A program made the position numbers and the translations under genes. A DNA stretch of 64,000 bases. It comes from Parapedobacter sp042666505 (GTDB lineage: Bacteria; Bacteroidota; Bacteroidia; Sphingobacteriales; Sphingobacteriaceae). The DNA is taken from assembly GCF_042666505.1 (NCBI RefSeq), contig NZ_JBHTDN010000007.1, positions 186,001 to 250,000 on the forward strand, read 5' to 3'. Positions 51,491-59,615 of the stretch are shown piece after piece; the stretch's first letter is position 1; each line of letters opens with the position of its first letter. Below the pieces are notes generated by a model that made no database searches, was not told the origin of the DNA, and worked only from the letters and a program-made list of their open reading frames with translations.

Positions 51491-54400
51491 ATGAACTACG
51501 CTAAAATCAACAACCTTATCGGATGGTTGTGTGCATTGATCGCTACCACAACGTATGTGTTGACGATGGAGCCGACCACGAGTTGGTGGGATCCCGGTGA
51601 ATTTATTGCTGCCGCGCACCGGATGCAGATTGTGCACCAGCCGGGCGCTCCCTTGTTTCTGATGCTTCAGAACGTGTTTTCAAACCTGTCGTTCGGCAAT
51701 CCGGAGCGTATCGCCTATTGGATGAACATGGGATCGGTGGTCTCCAGCGGATTGACCGTCCTGTTTTTATTCTGGACGATCACGGCGCTGGTCCGCAAGG
51801 TCGTCGGAAAGGCGGGCGAGGTAACCACCGGCATGGAAATGTTGCAGATTATGGGCGCGGGTGCTGTCGGCGCCCTGGCTTACGCATTTTCAGACACCTT
51901 TTGGTTTTCCGCTGTTGAGTCTGAAGTATACGCGATGTCGACCCTATGCACGGCGGTGGTTTTCTGGGCGATCCTGAAATGGGAAGTCCGGGCCGATGAA
52001 CCGGGCGGGAACCGTTGGCTGGTATTTATTGCCTATATCATGGGATTGTCCATCGGTGTACACTTACTCAATCTCTTAACCATACCGGCACTTGCGCTGG
52101 TGATTTATTTTCGCCGGACGCATAAAGCAACCGTCAGCGGGACTGCCAAGGCACTGTTGATCGGGTGCGCTATACTCGCGGTCATTCTTTGGGGGGTGAT
52201 CCAATACCTCGTCAAATTTGCGGCTTATACCGATTTGTTTTTTGTGAATACACTCAGAATGGGGTTCGGTACGGGCGCGGCATTTTTTGCGGTCGCCCTC
52301 ATCGGCGGCATCGCCTATGGTGTGTGGTATTCCATCCGTAGGGCCAAGCATGTCCTTAATCTCGCGTTGCTGTGCCTGGGATTCGTGATTTTCGGATACG
52401 GATCGTTTGCTATGGTGCTGATCCGCGCAAAAGCCAACCCGTCGCTCAACAACAGCCAACCCGATGATGCATTTTCTTTCCTTTGGTATCTCAACCGGGG
52501 TCAGTTTGGCAGCGAGCCTTTGTTGACGGGTCCGTATTTCGATTCCCAGCTGACCGACGTCAAAAAAGGAGATACCGAATACCGAAAAGGAACGGATCGA
52601 TATGAAGTTTCCGGCAGCGATGTTCAACCGGTATATGACCGGACAGCTCTTTTTCCGCGCATATACAGCAATCGGGATAATCACGCGTTCGGTTACCGTG
52701 CTTGGCTGGGCTTGGGCGAGCATGAGCGGCCTGAATTTGCGGATAATCTGAAATTCTTGAGCACATACCAGCTGAACCATATGTATTGGCGGTATTTCAT
52801 GTGGAATTTTGCGGGCAGGCAGAACGATGTGGAGGCCCGTTTTGATAGTCACACCGAGGGCAATTGGATCAGTGGAATCACACCCGTCGATCAGTGGCGG
52901 CTTGGCGGTGAAGATGCCTTGCCGGAGGCTGCAAGGGAGGATCCGTCGCGAAACACGTATTATTTCCTTCCGCTCGTCTTAGGACTGATCGGCCTCTTCT
53001 GGCAAGCACGCCGGAATGGCAGAGACTCCGCGGTCGTCGGGTTGTTATTTTTCTTCACAGGGCTGGCTATTGTATTGTACCTCAATCAAACTCCCCTGCA
53101 GCCGCGTGAACGGGATTATGCGTATGCGGGTTCGTTTTATGCATTTGCCATCTGGATCGGTATGGGGGTAATGGGGCTTTCGGACCTATTACGCAAGCGA
53201 CTTCGTCCACGCGTCGCGGTTTCCCTAGCAACCGCGTTCGCCTTCATCGCGGTTCCGATCCTGCTGAGCGTTCAAAATTGGGACGATCACGACCGGTCCG
53301 ATCGCTTTATGGCGCGGGATATGGCTCGGAATTACCTGGAATCCTGTGCACCCAATGCGATACTCTTTACCTACATCGATAACGACACGTTTCCCCTGTG
53401 GTACCTGCAGGAAGTGGAAGGTGTCCGGACCGATGTCCGGGTAGTCAATTTGAGTCTGTTGGGGATGGATTGGGCGGTCCGGCAGCTGAAATTCCCGGTT
53501 AACGATGCTCCGGCATTGCCCGTTACCATGGAAGACCATCAATTCGCCAAAGGTACGCGCGATTACCTGTATTACCACGACTACGGCATCCGGGATTCAA
53601 TCGAACTAGAGAAAATTCTGGCGCTTCTGCTTTCTGATAATCCTGCTGATCAACTGGAATACTCGGACAATTCCCGCCGGAACTTCTTGCCTACCAAGAA
53701 CTTTAAACTGACGGTCGACAAGCACCAGGTGATGGCGAATAACGTGGTGCCGGAAAAGTGGCAGGAACGGATCGTAGACACGATGGAGTGGACCTATCAT
53801 CAAAATGGCGTGACGCTGGCGGGATTGACGCTGATGGACGTGCTGGTTCACAACCAGTGGAAGCGCCCGATCTATTTTGCCTTTACCGTTCCGGAAAGCG
53901 AGCGGCTTGGACTTGATAATTACCTCGTATCGGAAGGATTTGCGCTGCGGCTGATGCCGGTCAATGCTCAGGGTGATCCGGAAGTTCGCGAGCGGTTGGT
54001 CAATACCGATGCTTCGTATGACGGGATTATGCACAGATTTGCCTGGGGAAACATGAACCAAACGACCTATCTTGATCCGACTTCCCGCGCGATGATCGGC
54101 GAAACGATCAAGATTTTTTCGGATACTGCCGAGATGCTGATTGCAGAAGGCAATATCGATGCGGCAAAAAACATCGTCAACCGGGCTACCGAGGTATTGC
54201 CAACGAAAATCCACCAAGCGGATATCGCTGCGCGTTATCCGGTATTGGTTGATCAATTGTATGCGCTTGGCGAGACCGAAAAAGCGCATACCTGGGTGGA
54301 TCGGAACCTCCGGTTTTTGGAGGAACAGATGGCGTACTATGCCGCCATCGCCGAAACCAAGTCGTTAACGCAAACCGAGGCGATGGCAATCCGCACGAAT

Positions 54401-54514
54401 TTGTACACCTTGCAGCAATTTTCCGACTCCGCCGAAGCTCATGGCCAGACCGCACAATACAGGCAACTGCAAACGGTATTTGACAAGTACCGGAAACTGT
54501 TTTTCGAAGGATGA
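51491..54514 (+). CDS. DUF2723 family membrane protein, tandem paralogue
   Basis: The 1007-residue protein aligns with the upstream 1008-residue protein over the whole length, with long identical blocks (AVESEVYAMS, NQTPLQPRERDYAYAGSFYA, WDDHDRSDRFMARDMARNYL). Its N-terminal signature is TSWWDPGEFIAAAHRMQIVH, with Pro in place of Thr beside the acidic residue. Loop and C-terminal domains are more divergent than membrane parts, suggesting changed acceptor rather than loss of chemistry. It arose by tandem duplication. A GC hairpin (54536-54560) follows the stop. Confidence 0.85.
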   Translation: MNYAKINNLIGWLCALIATTTYVLTMEPTTSWWDPGEFIAAAHRMQIVHQPGAPLFLMLQNVFSNLSFGNPERIAYWMNMGSVVSSGLTVLFLFWTITALVRKVVGKAGEVTTGMEMLQIMGAGAVGALAYAFSDTFWFSAVESEVYAMSTLCTAVVFWAILKWEVRADEPGGNRWLVFIAYIMGLSIGVHLLNLLTIPALALVIYFRRTHKATVSGTAKALLIGCAILAVILWGVIQYLVKFAAYTDLFFVNTLRMGFGTGAAFFAVALIGGIAYGVWYSIRRAKHVLNLALLCLGFVIFGYGSFAMVLIRAKANPSLNNSQPDDAFSFLWYLNRGQFGSEPLLTGPYFDSQLTDVKKGDTEYRKGTDRYEVSGSDVQPVYDRTALFPRIYSNRDNHAFGYRAWLGLGEHERPEFADNLKFLSTYQLNHMYWRYFMWNFAGRQNDVEARFDSHTEGNWISGITPVDQWRLGGEDALPEAAREDPSRNTYYFLPLVLGLIGLFWQARRNGRDSAVVGLLFFFTGLAIVLYLNQTPLQPRERDYAYAGSFYAFAIWIGMGVMGLSDLLRKRLRPRVAVSLATAFAFIAVPILLSVQNWDDHDRSDRFMARDMARNYLESCAPNAILFTYIDNDTFPLWYLQEVEGVRTDVRVVNLSLLGMDWAVRQLKFPVNDAPALPVTMEDHQFAKGTRDYLYYHDYGIRDSIELEKILALLLSDNPADQLEYSDNSRRNFLPTKNFKLTVDKHQVMANNVVPEKWQERIVDTMEWTYHQNGVTLAGLTLMDVLVHNQWKRPIYFAFTVPESERLGLDNYLVSEGFALRLMPVNAQGDPEVRERLVNTDASYDGIMHRFAWGNMNQTTYLDPTSRAMIGETIKIFSDTAEMLIAEGNIDAAKNIVNRATEVLPTKIHQADIAARYPVLVDQLYALGETEKAHTWVDRNLRFLEEQMAYYAAIAETKSLTQTEAMAIRTNLYTLQQFSDSAEAHGQTAQYRQLQTVFDKYRKLFFEG

Positions 54515-54565
54515 TGGCAAGAGGCCTACCGATCCCGGAGGGCGCAGCCCGCGCACTCCGATGGA

Positions 54566-54603
54566 GGTACATATGAGGTACACAACAGGTACATAACGGG
54601 TAC
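54566..54603 (+). repeat. Four GGTAC repeats with 11-bp period
   Basis: GGTAC occurs at 54566, 54577, 54588 and 54599, spaced 11 bp each; the units read GGTACATATGA, GGTACACAACA, GGTACATAACG, GGTACGG. The period matches the AAAAGAC arrays at 10677 and 30561 but the word differs. Confidence 0.55.
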
Positions 54604-54738
54604 GGAATAGGCGCATATAGAATAAAATATATAAGCTAAGAAAACTGCGGAGGCGATGAGAGGAGATAGGATGCTGTCTGACAGGTTGTGACGACGGAAA
54701 AATATCGTCCAGTGTCGGCATAAGTCAAAAAAATATAG

Positions 54739-54746
54739 TAGGTTTG
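54739..54746 (+). promoter_or_regulatory. Candidate -7 promoter box for pyrR-pyrB
   Basis: TAGGTTTG matches TAnnTTTG. A TCG triplet sits near the -33 distance in place of TTG. It would give a leader of about 150 nt that contains repeat copy B. Confidence 0.45.
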
Positions 54747-54817
54747 TGGCCGTATTCCAGCTTGATAAAAAGCAGAATGCGGGCTCCATGAAGCCCTAAA
54801 AGGCGGCTAAATTTGGA

Positions 54818-54903
54818 ATGAAACCTACCGTGTCAGTGCTTCGTGCAAAAGCAATGACCATGCAGGTTCCATCAGGCCTTATGAAGAAGGATATTTTCGA
54901 ATG
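54818..54903 (+). repeat. IR-bounded leader repeat, copy B (upstream of pyrR)
   Basis: ATGAAACCTAC (54818-54828), then GTGTCAGTGC, and after a shorter middle GCAGGTTCCAT (54862-54872). The 28 bases between the right arm and the ATG end in TATTTTCGA, identical to copy A at 8207-8356. Compared with A, this copy lacks about 60 internal bases, including the second ATGAAACCTGC and its hairpin. Confidence 0.7.
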
Positions 54904-55452
54904 AAGCGATCTATATTATTGGAAGGTCAAAAGTTCCAGATTACCATCCAGCGGCTTTGCCACCAGTTGATTGAGAATCATCTTGATTTTTCTGATTCGG
55001 TTATTATCGGGATTCAACCACGGGGAATCTACCTGGGAAGACGGATCGTGGAGGAACTTAAGCAAATCCCCGGATTGCCTGAGATAGCGTACGGAGAGTT
55101 GGACATTACCTTTTTCCGGGATGATTTCAGGAGGAAGGACAGCGGCCCGCTCGTGCCAAGCAGCACCCACATCGATTTTATCGTCGAAGGAAAAAAGGTG
55201 ATTCTTATGGACGATGTCCTGTGGACAGGGAGGACGATCCGCGCAGCGATGGATGCGTTGCAGGCGTTCGGCCGTCCGGCCAAGATTGAATTACTGGTGT
55301 TGGTGGACCGCCGTTTTTCGCGGCAATTGCCCATCGAGCCGGACTATATCGGCATACAGGTCGATTCGATCGATTCGCAGAAGGTCACCGTCAGTTGGAA
55401 GGAAGTGGACGCATACGACCGGATTACGCTATTGACAGAAGAATTCCAGTAA
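54901..55452 (+). CDS. pyrR: Bifunctional pyr operon regulator / uracil phosphoribosyltransferase
   Basis: The 183-residue protein has the PRPP-binding motif VILMDDVLWTGRTIRAAMDA and the PyrR-type IIGIQPRGIYLGRRI and GELDITFFRDDF blocks. In Gram-positive bacteria PyrR binds pyr mRNA leaders and has weak UPRTase activity; in Bacteroidota its regulatory role is less clear. It precedes pyrB by 34 bp and is probably cotranscribed. Its leader carries repeat copy B, which lacks an evident Gram-positive PyrR anti-antiterminator. Confidence 0.94.
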   Translation: MKRSILLEGQKFQITIQRLCHQLIENHLDFSDSVIIGIQPRGIYLGRRIVEELKQIPGLPEIAYGELDITFFRDDFRRKDSGPLVPSSTHIDFIVEGKKVILMDDVLWTGRTIRAAMDALQAFGRPAKIELLVLVDRRFSRQLPIEPDYIGIQVDSIDSQKVTVSWKEVDAYDRITLLTEEFQ

Positions 55453-55486
55453 ATATCATCGTTTTTGATTGTGCATTAATCAGCAA

Positions 55487-56425
55487 ATGACAGCAACGAC
55501 CAGGCAAATCAGCACCCGCCATCTTTTGGGAATCAAAGATCTCAACGAGGACGATATCCAACTCATTTTTGATACGGCGGATAACTTTAAGGATGTGCTC
55601 AACCGCCCGATAAAAAAAGTTCCGTCACTACGGGATATCACGATAGCCAACGTGTTTTTTGAGAATTCAACGCGCACACGGTTATCGTTTGAGCTGGCGG
55701 AAAAACGGCTCTCTGCAGATATTATCAATTTTGCTGCGTCATCGTCGTCGGTAAGCAAGGGCGAAACGCTCATCGACACCGTGAATAACATCCTGGCGAT
55801 GAAGGTAGATATGATCGTGATGCGACATCCGTATCCGGGAGCGGGGGTTTTTCTAAGTAAACATGTGAAAGCGCAGATTGTGAATGCGGGTGATGGCGCT
55901 CACGAACATCCCACGCAGGCTTTGCTGGACGCTTTTTCAATCCGGGAACGCTATGGCGATGTGTCCGGCAAGAAAGTCGCCATCATCGGAGATATTTTGC
56001 ACTCACGCGTGGCGCTTTCCAATATTCTTTGCCTGCGTAAGCTGGGGGCCGAGGTGATGGTGTGCGGACCGACCACATTGATTCCTAAACATATCCAATC
56101 CCTCGGGGTAAAGGTAGAATATGATTTAATGACGGCTTTGAGATGGTGTGACGTCGCCAACATGCTTCGCATCCAGTTGGAACGGCAGGACATCGCCTAT
56201 TTCCCATCCCTCCGGGAATACTCCATGCTGTATGGATTGAATAAACAGTTGCTCGATTCGCTCGATAGAGAAATCACGATCATGCATCCCGGTCCCATAA
56301 ACCGGGGGGTAGAAATCACCAGCGATGTGGCCGATAGCCAACATTCCATTATCCTTGACCAAGTAGAAAATGGTGTGGCTATCCGGATGGCGGTATTGTA
56401 TCTGCTGGCAGGGATACGCGGGTAG
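55487..56425 (+). CDS. pyrB: Aspartate carbamoyltransferase catalytic subunit
   Basis: The 312-residue cytoplasmic enzyme joins carbamoyl phosphate and aspartate in pyrimidine synthesis. Motifs: FFENSTRTRLSFELAEKRL (carbamoyl-phosphate loop), SSSVSKGETLIDT, DGAHEHPTQALLDAF and ITIMHPGPINRGVEI. The ATG at 55487 is used; a TTG six codons upstream is possible but gives an unusual N-terminus. No pyrI follows, consistent with a type without regulatory subunit. Confidence 0.95.
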   Translation: MTATTRQISTRHLLGIKDLNEDDIQLIFDTADNFKDVLNRPIKKVPSLRDITIANVFFENSTRTRLSFELAEKRLSADIINFAASSSSVSKGETLIDTVNNILAMKVDMIVMRHPYPGAGVFLSKHVKAQIVNAGDGAHEHPTQALLDAFSIRERYGDVSGKKVAIIGDILHSRVALSNILCLRKLGAEVMVCGPTTLIPKHIQSLGVKVEYDLMTALRWCDVANMLRIQLERQDIAYFPSLREYSMLYGLNKQLLDSLDREITIMHPGPINRGVEITSDVADSQHSIILDQVENGVAIRMAVLYLLAGIRG

Positions 56426-56568
56426 ACGCGTTATTAACAATTGTGGACAACTTTTGAGGAAAACTTTTCAGTTTCCCCCTAAATTAGCAGGTTAAATTGG
56501 GTAGGGTGTATTTTATGGCCCCAACTTTGCGTGGAATAGAGGAGTAAAAATAGAATTAATTTGACGGC

Positions 56569-59500
56569 ATGTTTAATCGGATTTATCAGTTAGGTATTAC
56601 ATTTGGTTTGATGGTATCGGCTGCCATGGCACAACAAAGCGCATGGCAGGAAGTCAATCAGGCATATAAAACGGGAATGGAATTGTATGAAAAAGGAAAG
56701 TATGCCGCTGCCGCCAAGTATTTCGACAAAGTAGAGGACATCCGGATCAAATCTACCTTACAACAGGATGAGCACACCGAGCTGTCGTTGCTAAAGGAAA
56801 ATGCGCGTTTTTACCAAGCCGTTTGCGCATTGGAACTCGAAGAGTCCGATGCAGAGGATCAATTCCTTCGGTATATTAAGGATTATCCGGCCAGCGCAAA
56901 CTCAAAAGCGGCCTACTTCCAGGTGGGGCGTTCGTATTTTGCCAAAAAAGACTATGCGCAGGCACTCGAATGGTTTGATAAGTTGGATAGCCGCAACCTC
57001 GCCGGTCGGGAAAATCGCGAATTCCGGTATAAAAAGGGGTATTCCTACTTTATGACGGATGACTATGCCTCGGCCAAACCGCTTTTCGAGCAGTTGAAGG
57101 ACGAGGGAGGTGTCTACCAGGAGGCTTCCATATATTACTACGCATACCTCTGCTATCTCGACCGCGAATTTAAAACAGCGCTGGCTGAATTTGAAAAACT
57201 GAAGGGATCCAAGACGTACGAGGCGACGTATCCGTATTACATCACGGCATTGTATTACCTGGATAACCGATATGACGACGTATTGACTTACGCCCTGCCG
57301 ATTCTGGAGAATACCAAGCAGGCGCATGAAACGGACATGTTTCGCATCATAGCGGCTACCTATTTTGCAAAAAACGATTTCGAAAAGGCCCAGGAATACT
57401 ATGATAAGTTTCAAGCGGCTGATCAGGGAAAGACCCAAAACAATCAAGACAGTTATCAGATCGGCTACATCGCCTATAAAAACGGGGACTACGAAACAGC
57501 CATTGCCGAATTGCAGAAATTGGAAGAACCCGATGCGTATTACCAAAGCGCCATGATTGCATTGGGTGATGCGTTTTTGAAAACGGGCGACAAGCAAAGT
57601 GCGCGAAATGCATTCTTTAAGGCTTCCAAGCTGGACTTCGATGCTTCTTTAAAAGAGGAAGGGCTGTTCAATTACGCAAAACTTTCTTCGGAGCTGGAAT
57701 TCCACCAGGTGGCCTTGGAGGCCGTCAAAGAATATTTGGATACGTATCCGAACAATAAGCGGATGGAGGAGGCACAGACCCTGTATGCGGAAACCTTGCT
57801 GGGTACAAGCAATTACCGCGCAGCTGTCGATATTTTGGAAAAACTCAAAAATCGGGGACCGGAAGCGGACGCGGCGTATCAGAAAGTTACGTATTACCGC
57901 GGACTGGAATTTTATAATGAACGGGCTTTCGAAAATGCCATTTCGTTGTTTATGCGTTCGGAGAAATTTCCCATCGATCCGCGGCTTTCGGCATTGGCTA
58001 CGTATTGGAAAGCAGAGGCGATGTATGAAGTGCGGAAGTATGGGGAGGCGGTACAGAATTTTTCGCGGTTCCTTCGCATGCCCGGTGCCCGTGATACCGA
58101 GGTGTACAGTTATGCAAACTACGCATTGGCGTATGCCGCATTCCGCAATGATAGTTTCAATACATCGGCTAATTATTTCGAACGTTTTCTTTCCACCGGG
58201 GGGAATGCGATTGAGCCAAACGTTCGCAATGACGCCATCGCCCGCTTGGGTGATTCGTATTTTTCAATGCGCAATTACAGCCGCGCAATGCAATATTACG
58301 ACCGGTTGATAAATAGCAAAGCCTCAAGTCAGGATTATGCGCTTTTCCAGCGGGGGATCATCCAAGGGCTGCAGGGAGATAACAATGCGAAACTCGCTAC
58401 CTTACGCTCGGTCATCGAGCGTTTCCCCAATTCGAATTATGCCGACGATGTAGCCTTCGAAATTCCCTATACCTATTTTACCATGGGCGATTACGAGACA
58501 GCAATTGCGGGTCTCCAGCAAATGATTGAAAAATATCCGCGCAGTAGCTATGCACCACGGGCGTTGATGACCATCGGTCTGGTACAATATAACAAAGACG
58601 ATACGGAAGGAGCGATGGCTACGTTCCGGAAGGTCGTGGAAGAGCACTCCACCACGGATGAGGCCAGACAGGCCTTGCGATCCATTGAAAACATTTATCT
58701 GGACCGTGGAGATGCGTCAGGATACATTAATTATGCCACCAGTACCAACATCGGCGATCTCAGCAACGCTGAGCAGGATAACCTTGCATTTCAGGCAGCG
58801 CAGACGTTGTTTGCCCGGGGCGAATACCAGGCGGCGGTGGAAGCCATCAATGCGTATTTTGACAAGTTCCCTAAACCCATTCAGGAGAAGCACGCACGTT
58901 ACATCCGCGGTGTGAGCCTTTATCGAACCGGGCACCCCAAAGAGGCGTTGCACGATCTCAACATCATTCTTAACGATTGGACCAGTCCCTATACGGAAAA
59001 CTCCCTGCTCACGGCCGCCGAACTTTATCTGGGGCTGAAGCAGTACAACGAAGCCATTGTGCACCTGAAGAAACTGGAGCTGACATCGGAGTACAAAGCC
59101 AACTACGGTTACGCGGTAAACAACCTGATGGTCTGCTACTATGAAATCGGGGATATGGAGCAAGTTCAGAAATACGCTGAATTAATTAAAAAGTACGACC
59201 GATCCTCCGAAGAGGATATCGCAAAAGCACACCTGTATACCGCCCGCGTGATGCTTAGGAGAGGAGAAGTGGAGCCGGCAATGAAGGAGCTGAATCTGGC
59301 GGCTTTAAAAAGCCAGACGGTAGTCGGAGCCGAAGCACGCTACCGCGTAGGTCAGCTGCAATATGAGGCCAAAGAATACGACAAAGCCATCGAGTCGGCC
59401 TTCGAGGTAATCAATAACATGGCTTCGCATGACTATTGGGTGGCGAAAAGCTTTATATTGCTTGCCGACGCGTATGCAGGCAAGGGGGATGACTTTCAGG

Positions 59501-59601
59501 CCAAGAGCACGTTGGAAAGTATCATTGAAAACTACGAAGGAGAGGATGATATTATTCCATCGGCGAAGGAACGGCTGGATAAGCTCAACAATAATGGATA
59601 G
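56569..59601 (+). CDS. Secreted tetratricopeptide-repeat protein (1010 aa)
   Basis: A signal peptide (MFNRIYQLGITFGLMVSAAM, cleavage near AQQ) precedes about 25 TPR-like helical hairpins to the C-terminus. Repeats with A..YF.KGDY..A pattern are clear, such as KYAAAAKYFDKVED, YFAKKDYAQALEWFDKL and YTYFTMGDYETAIAGLQQMI. It should reside in the periplasm or on the outer membrane as a scaffold. Residues 259-1010 are closely related to the next gene. A candidate -7 box CAACTTTG lies about 45 bp before the start, one mismatch to consensus. Upstream of the barrel-type gene, it represents an ancestral TPR-barrel pair. Confidence 0.85.
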   Translation: MFNRIYQLGITFGLMVSAAMAQQSAWQEVNQAYKTGMELYEKGKYAAAAKYFDKVEDIRIKSTLQQDEHTELSLLKENARFYQAVCALELEESDAEDQFLRYIKDYPASANSKAAYFQVGRSYFAKKDYAQALEWFDKLDSRNLAGRENREFRYKKGYSYFMTDDYASAKPLFEQLKDEGGVYQEASIYYYAYLCYLDREFKTALAEFEKLKGSKTYEATYPYYITALYYLDNRYDDVLTYALPILENTKQAHETDMFRIIAATYFAKNDFEKAQEYYDKFQAADQGKTQNNQDSYQIGYIAYKNGDYETAIAELQKLEEPDAYYQSAMIALGDAFLKTGDKQSARNAFFKASKLDFDASLKEEGLFNYAKLSSELEFHQVALEAVKEYLDTYPNNKRMEEAQTLYAETLLGTSNYRAAVDILEKLKNRGPEADAAYQKVTYYRGLEFYNERAFENAISLFMRSEKFPIDPRLSALATYWKAEAMYEVRKYGEAVQNFSRFLRMPGARDTEVYSYANYALAYAAFRNDSFNTSANYFERFLSTGGNAIEPNVRNDAIARLGDSYFSMRNYSRAMQYYDRLINSKASSQDYALFQRGIIQGLQGDNNAKLATLRSVIERFPNSNYADDVAFEIPYTYFTMGDYETAIAGLQQMIEKYPRSSYAPRALMTIGLVQYNKDDTEGAMATFRKVVEEHSTTDEARQALRSIENIYLDRGDASGYINYATSTNIGDLSNAEQDNLAFQAAQTLFARGEYQAAVEAINAYFDKFPKPIQEKHARYIRGVSLYRTGHPKEALHDLNIILNDWTSPYTENSLLTAAELYLGLKQYNEAIVHLKKLELTSEYKANYGYAVNNLMVCYYEIGDMEQVQKYAELIKKYDRSSEEDIAKAHLYTARVMLRRGEVEPAMKELNLAALKSQTVVGAEARYRVGQLQYEAKEYDKAIESAFEVINNMASHDYWVAKSFILLADAYAGKGDDFQAKSTLESIIENYEGEDDIIPSAKERLDKLNNNG

Positions 59602-59615
59602 GAGTTAAACGAGCG

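Larger units (their letters stand above)
54515..54900 (+). other. Intergenic region before pyrR: hairpin, 11-bp repeats, promoter, leader repeat
   Basis: In order: a GC hairpin at 54536-54560 (CGGAGgGCGC/GCGCaCTCCG, no T-tract) that may end the DUF2723 transcript; four GGTAC words exactly 11 bp apart (54566-54603); the small palindrome CTGTCTGACAG; a candidate -7 box at 54739-54746; a GGGCT/AGCCC hairpin near 54780; and the IR-bounded repeat copy B. No gene is visible. Confidence 0.55.
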
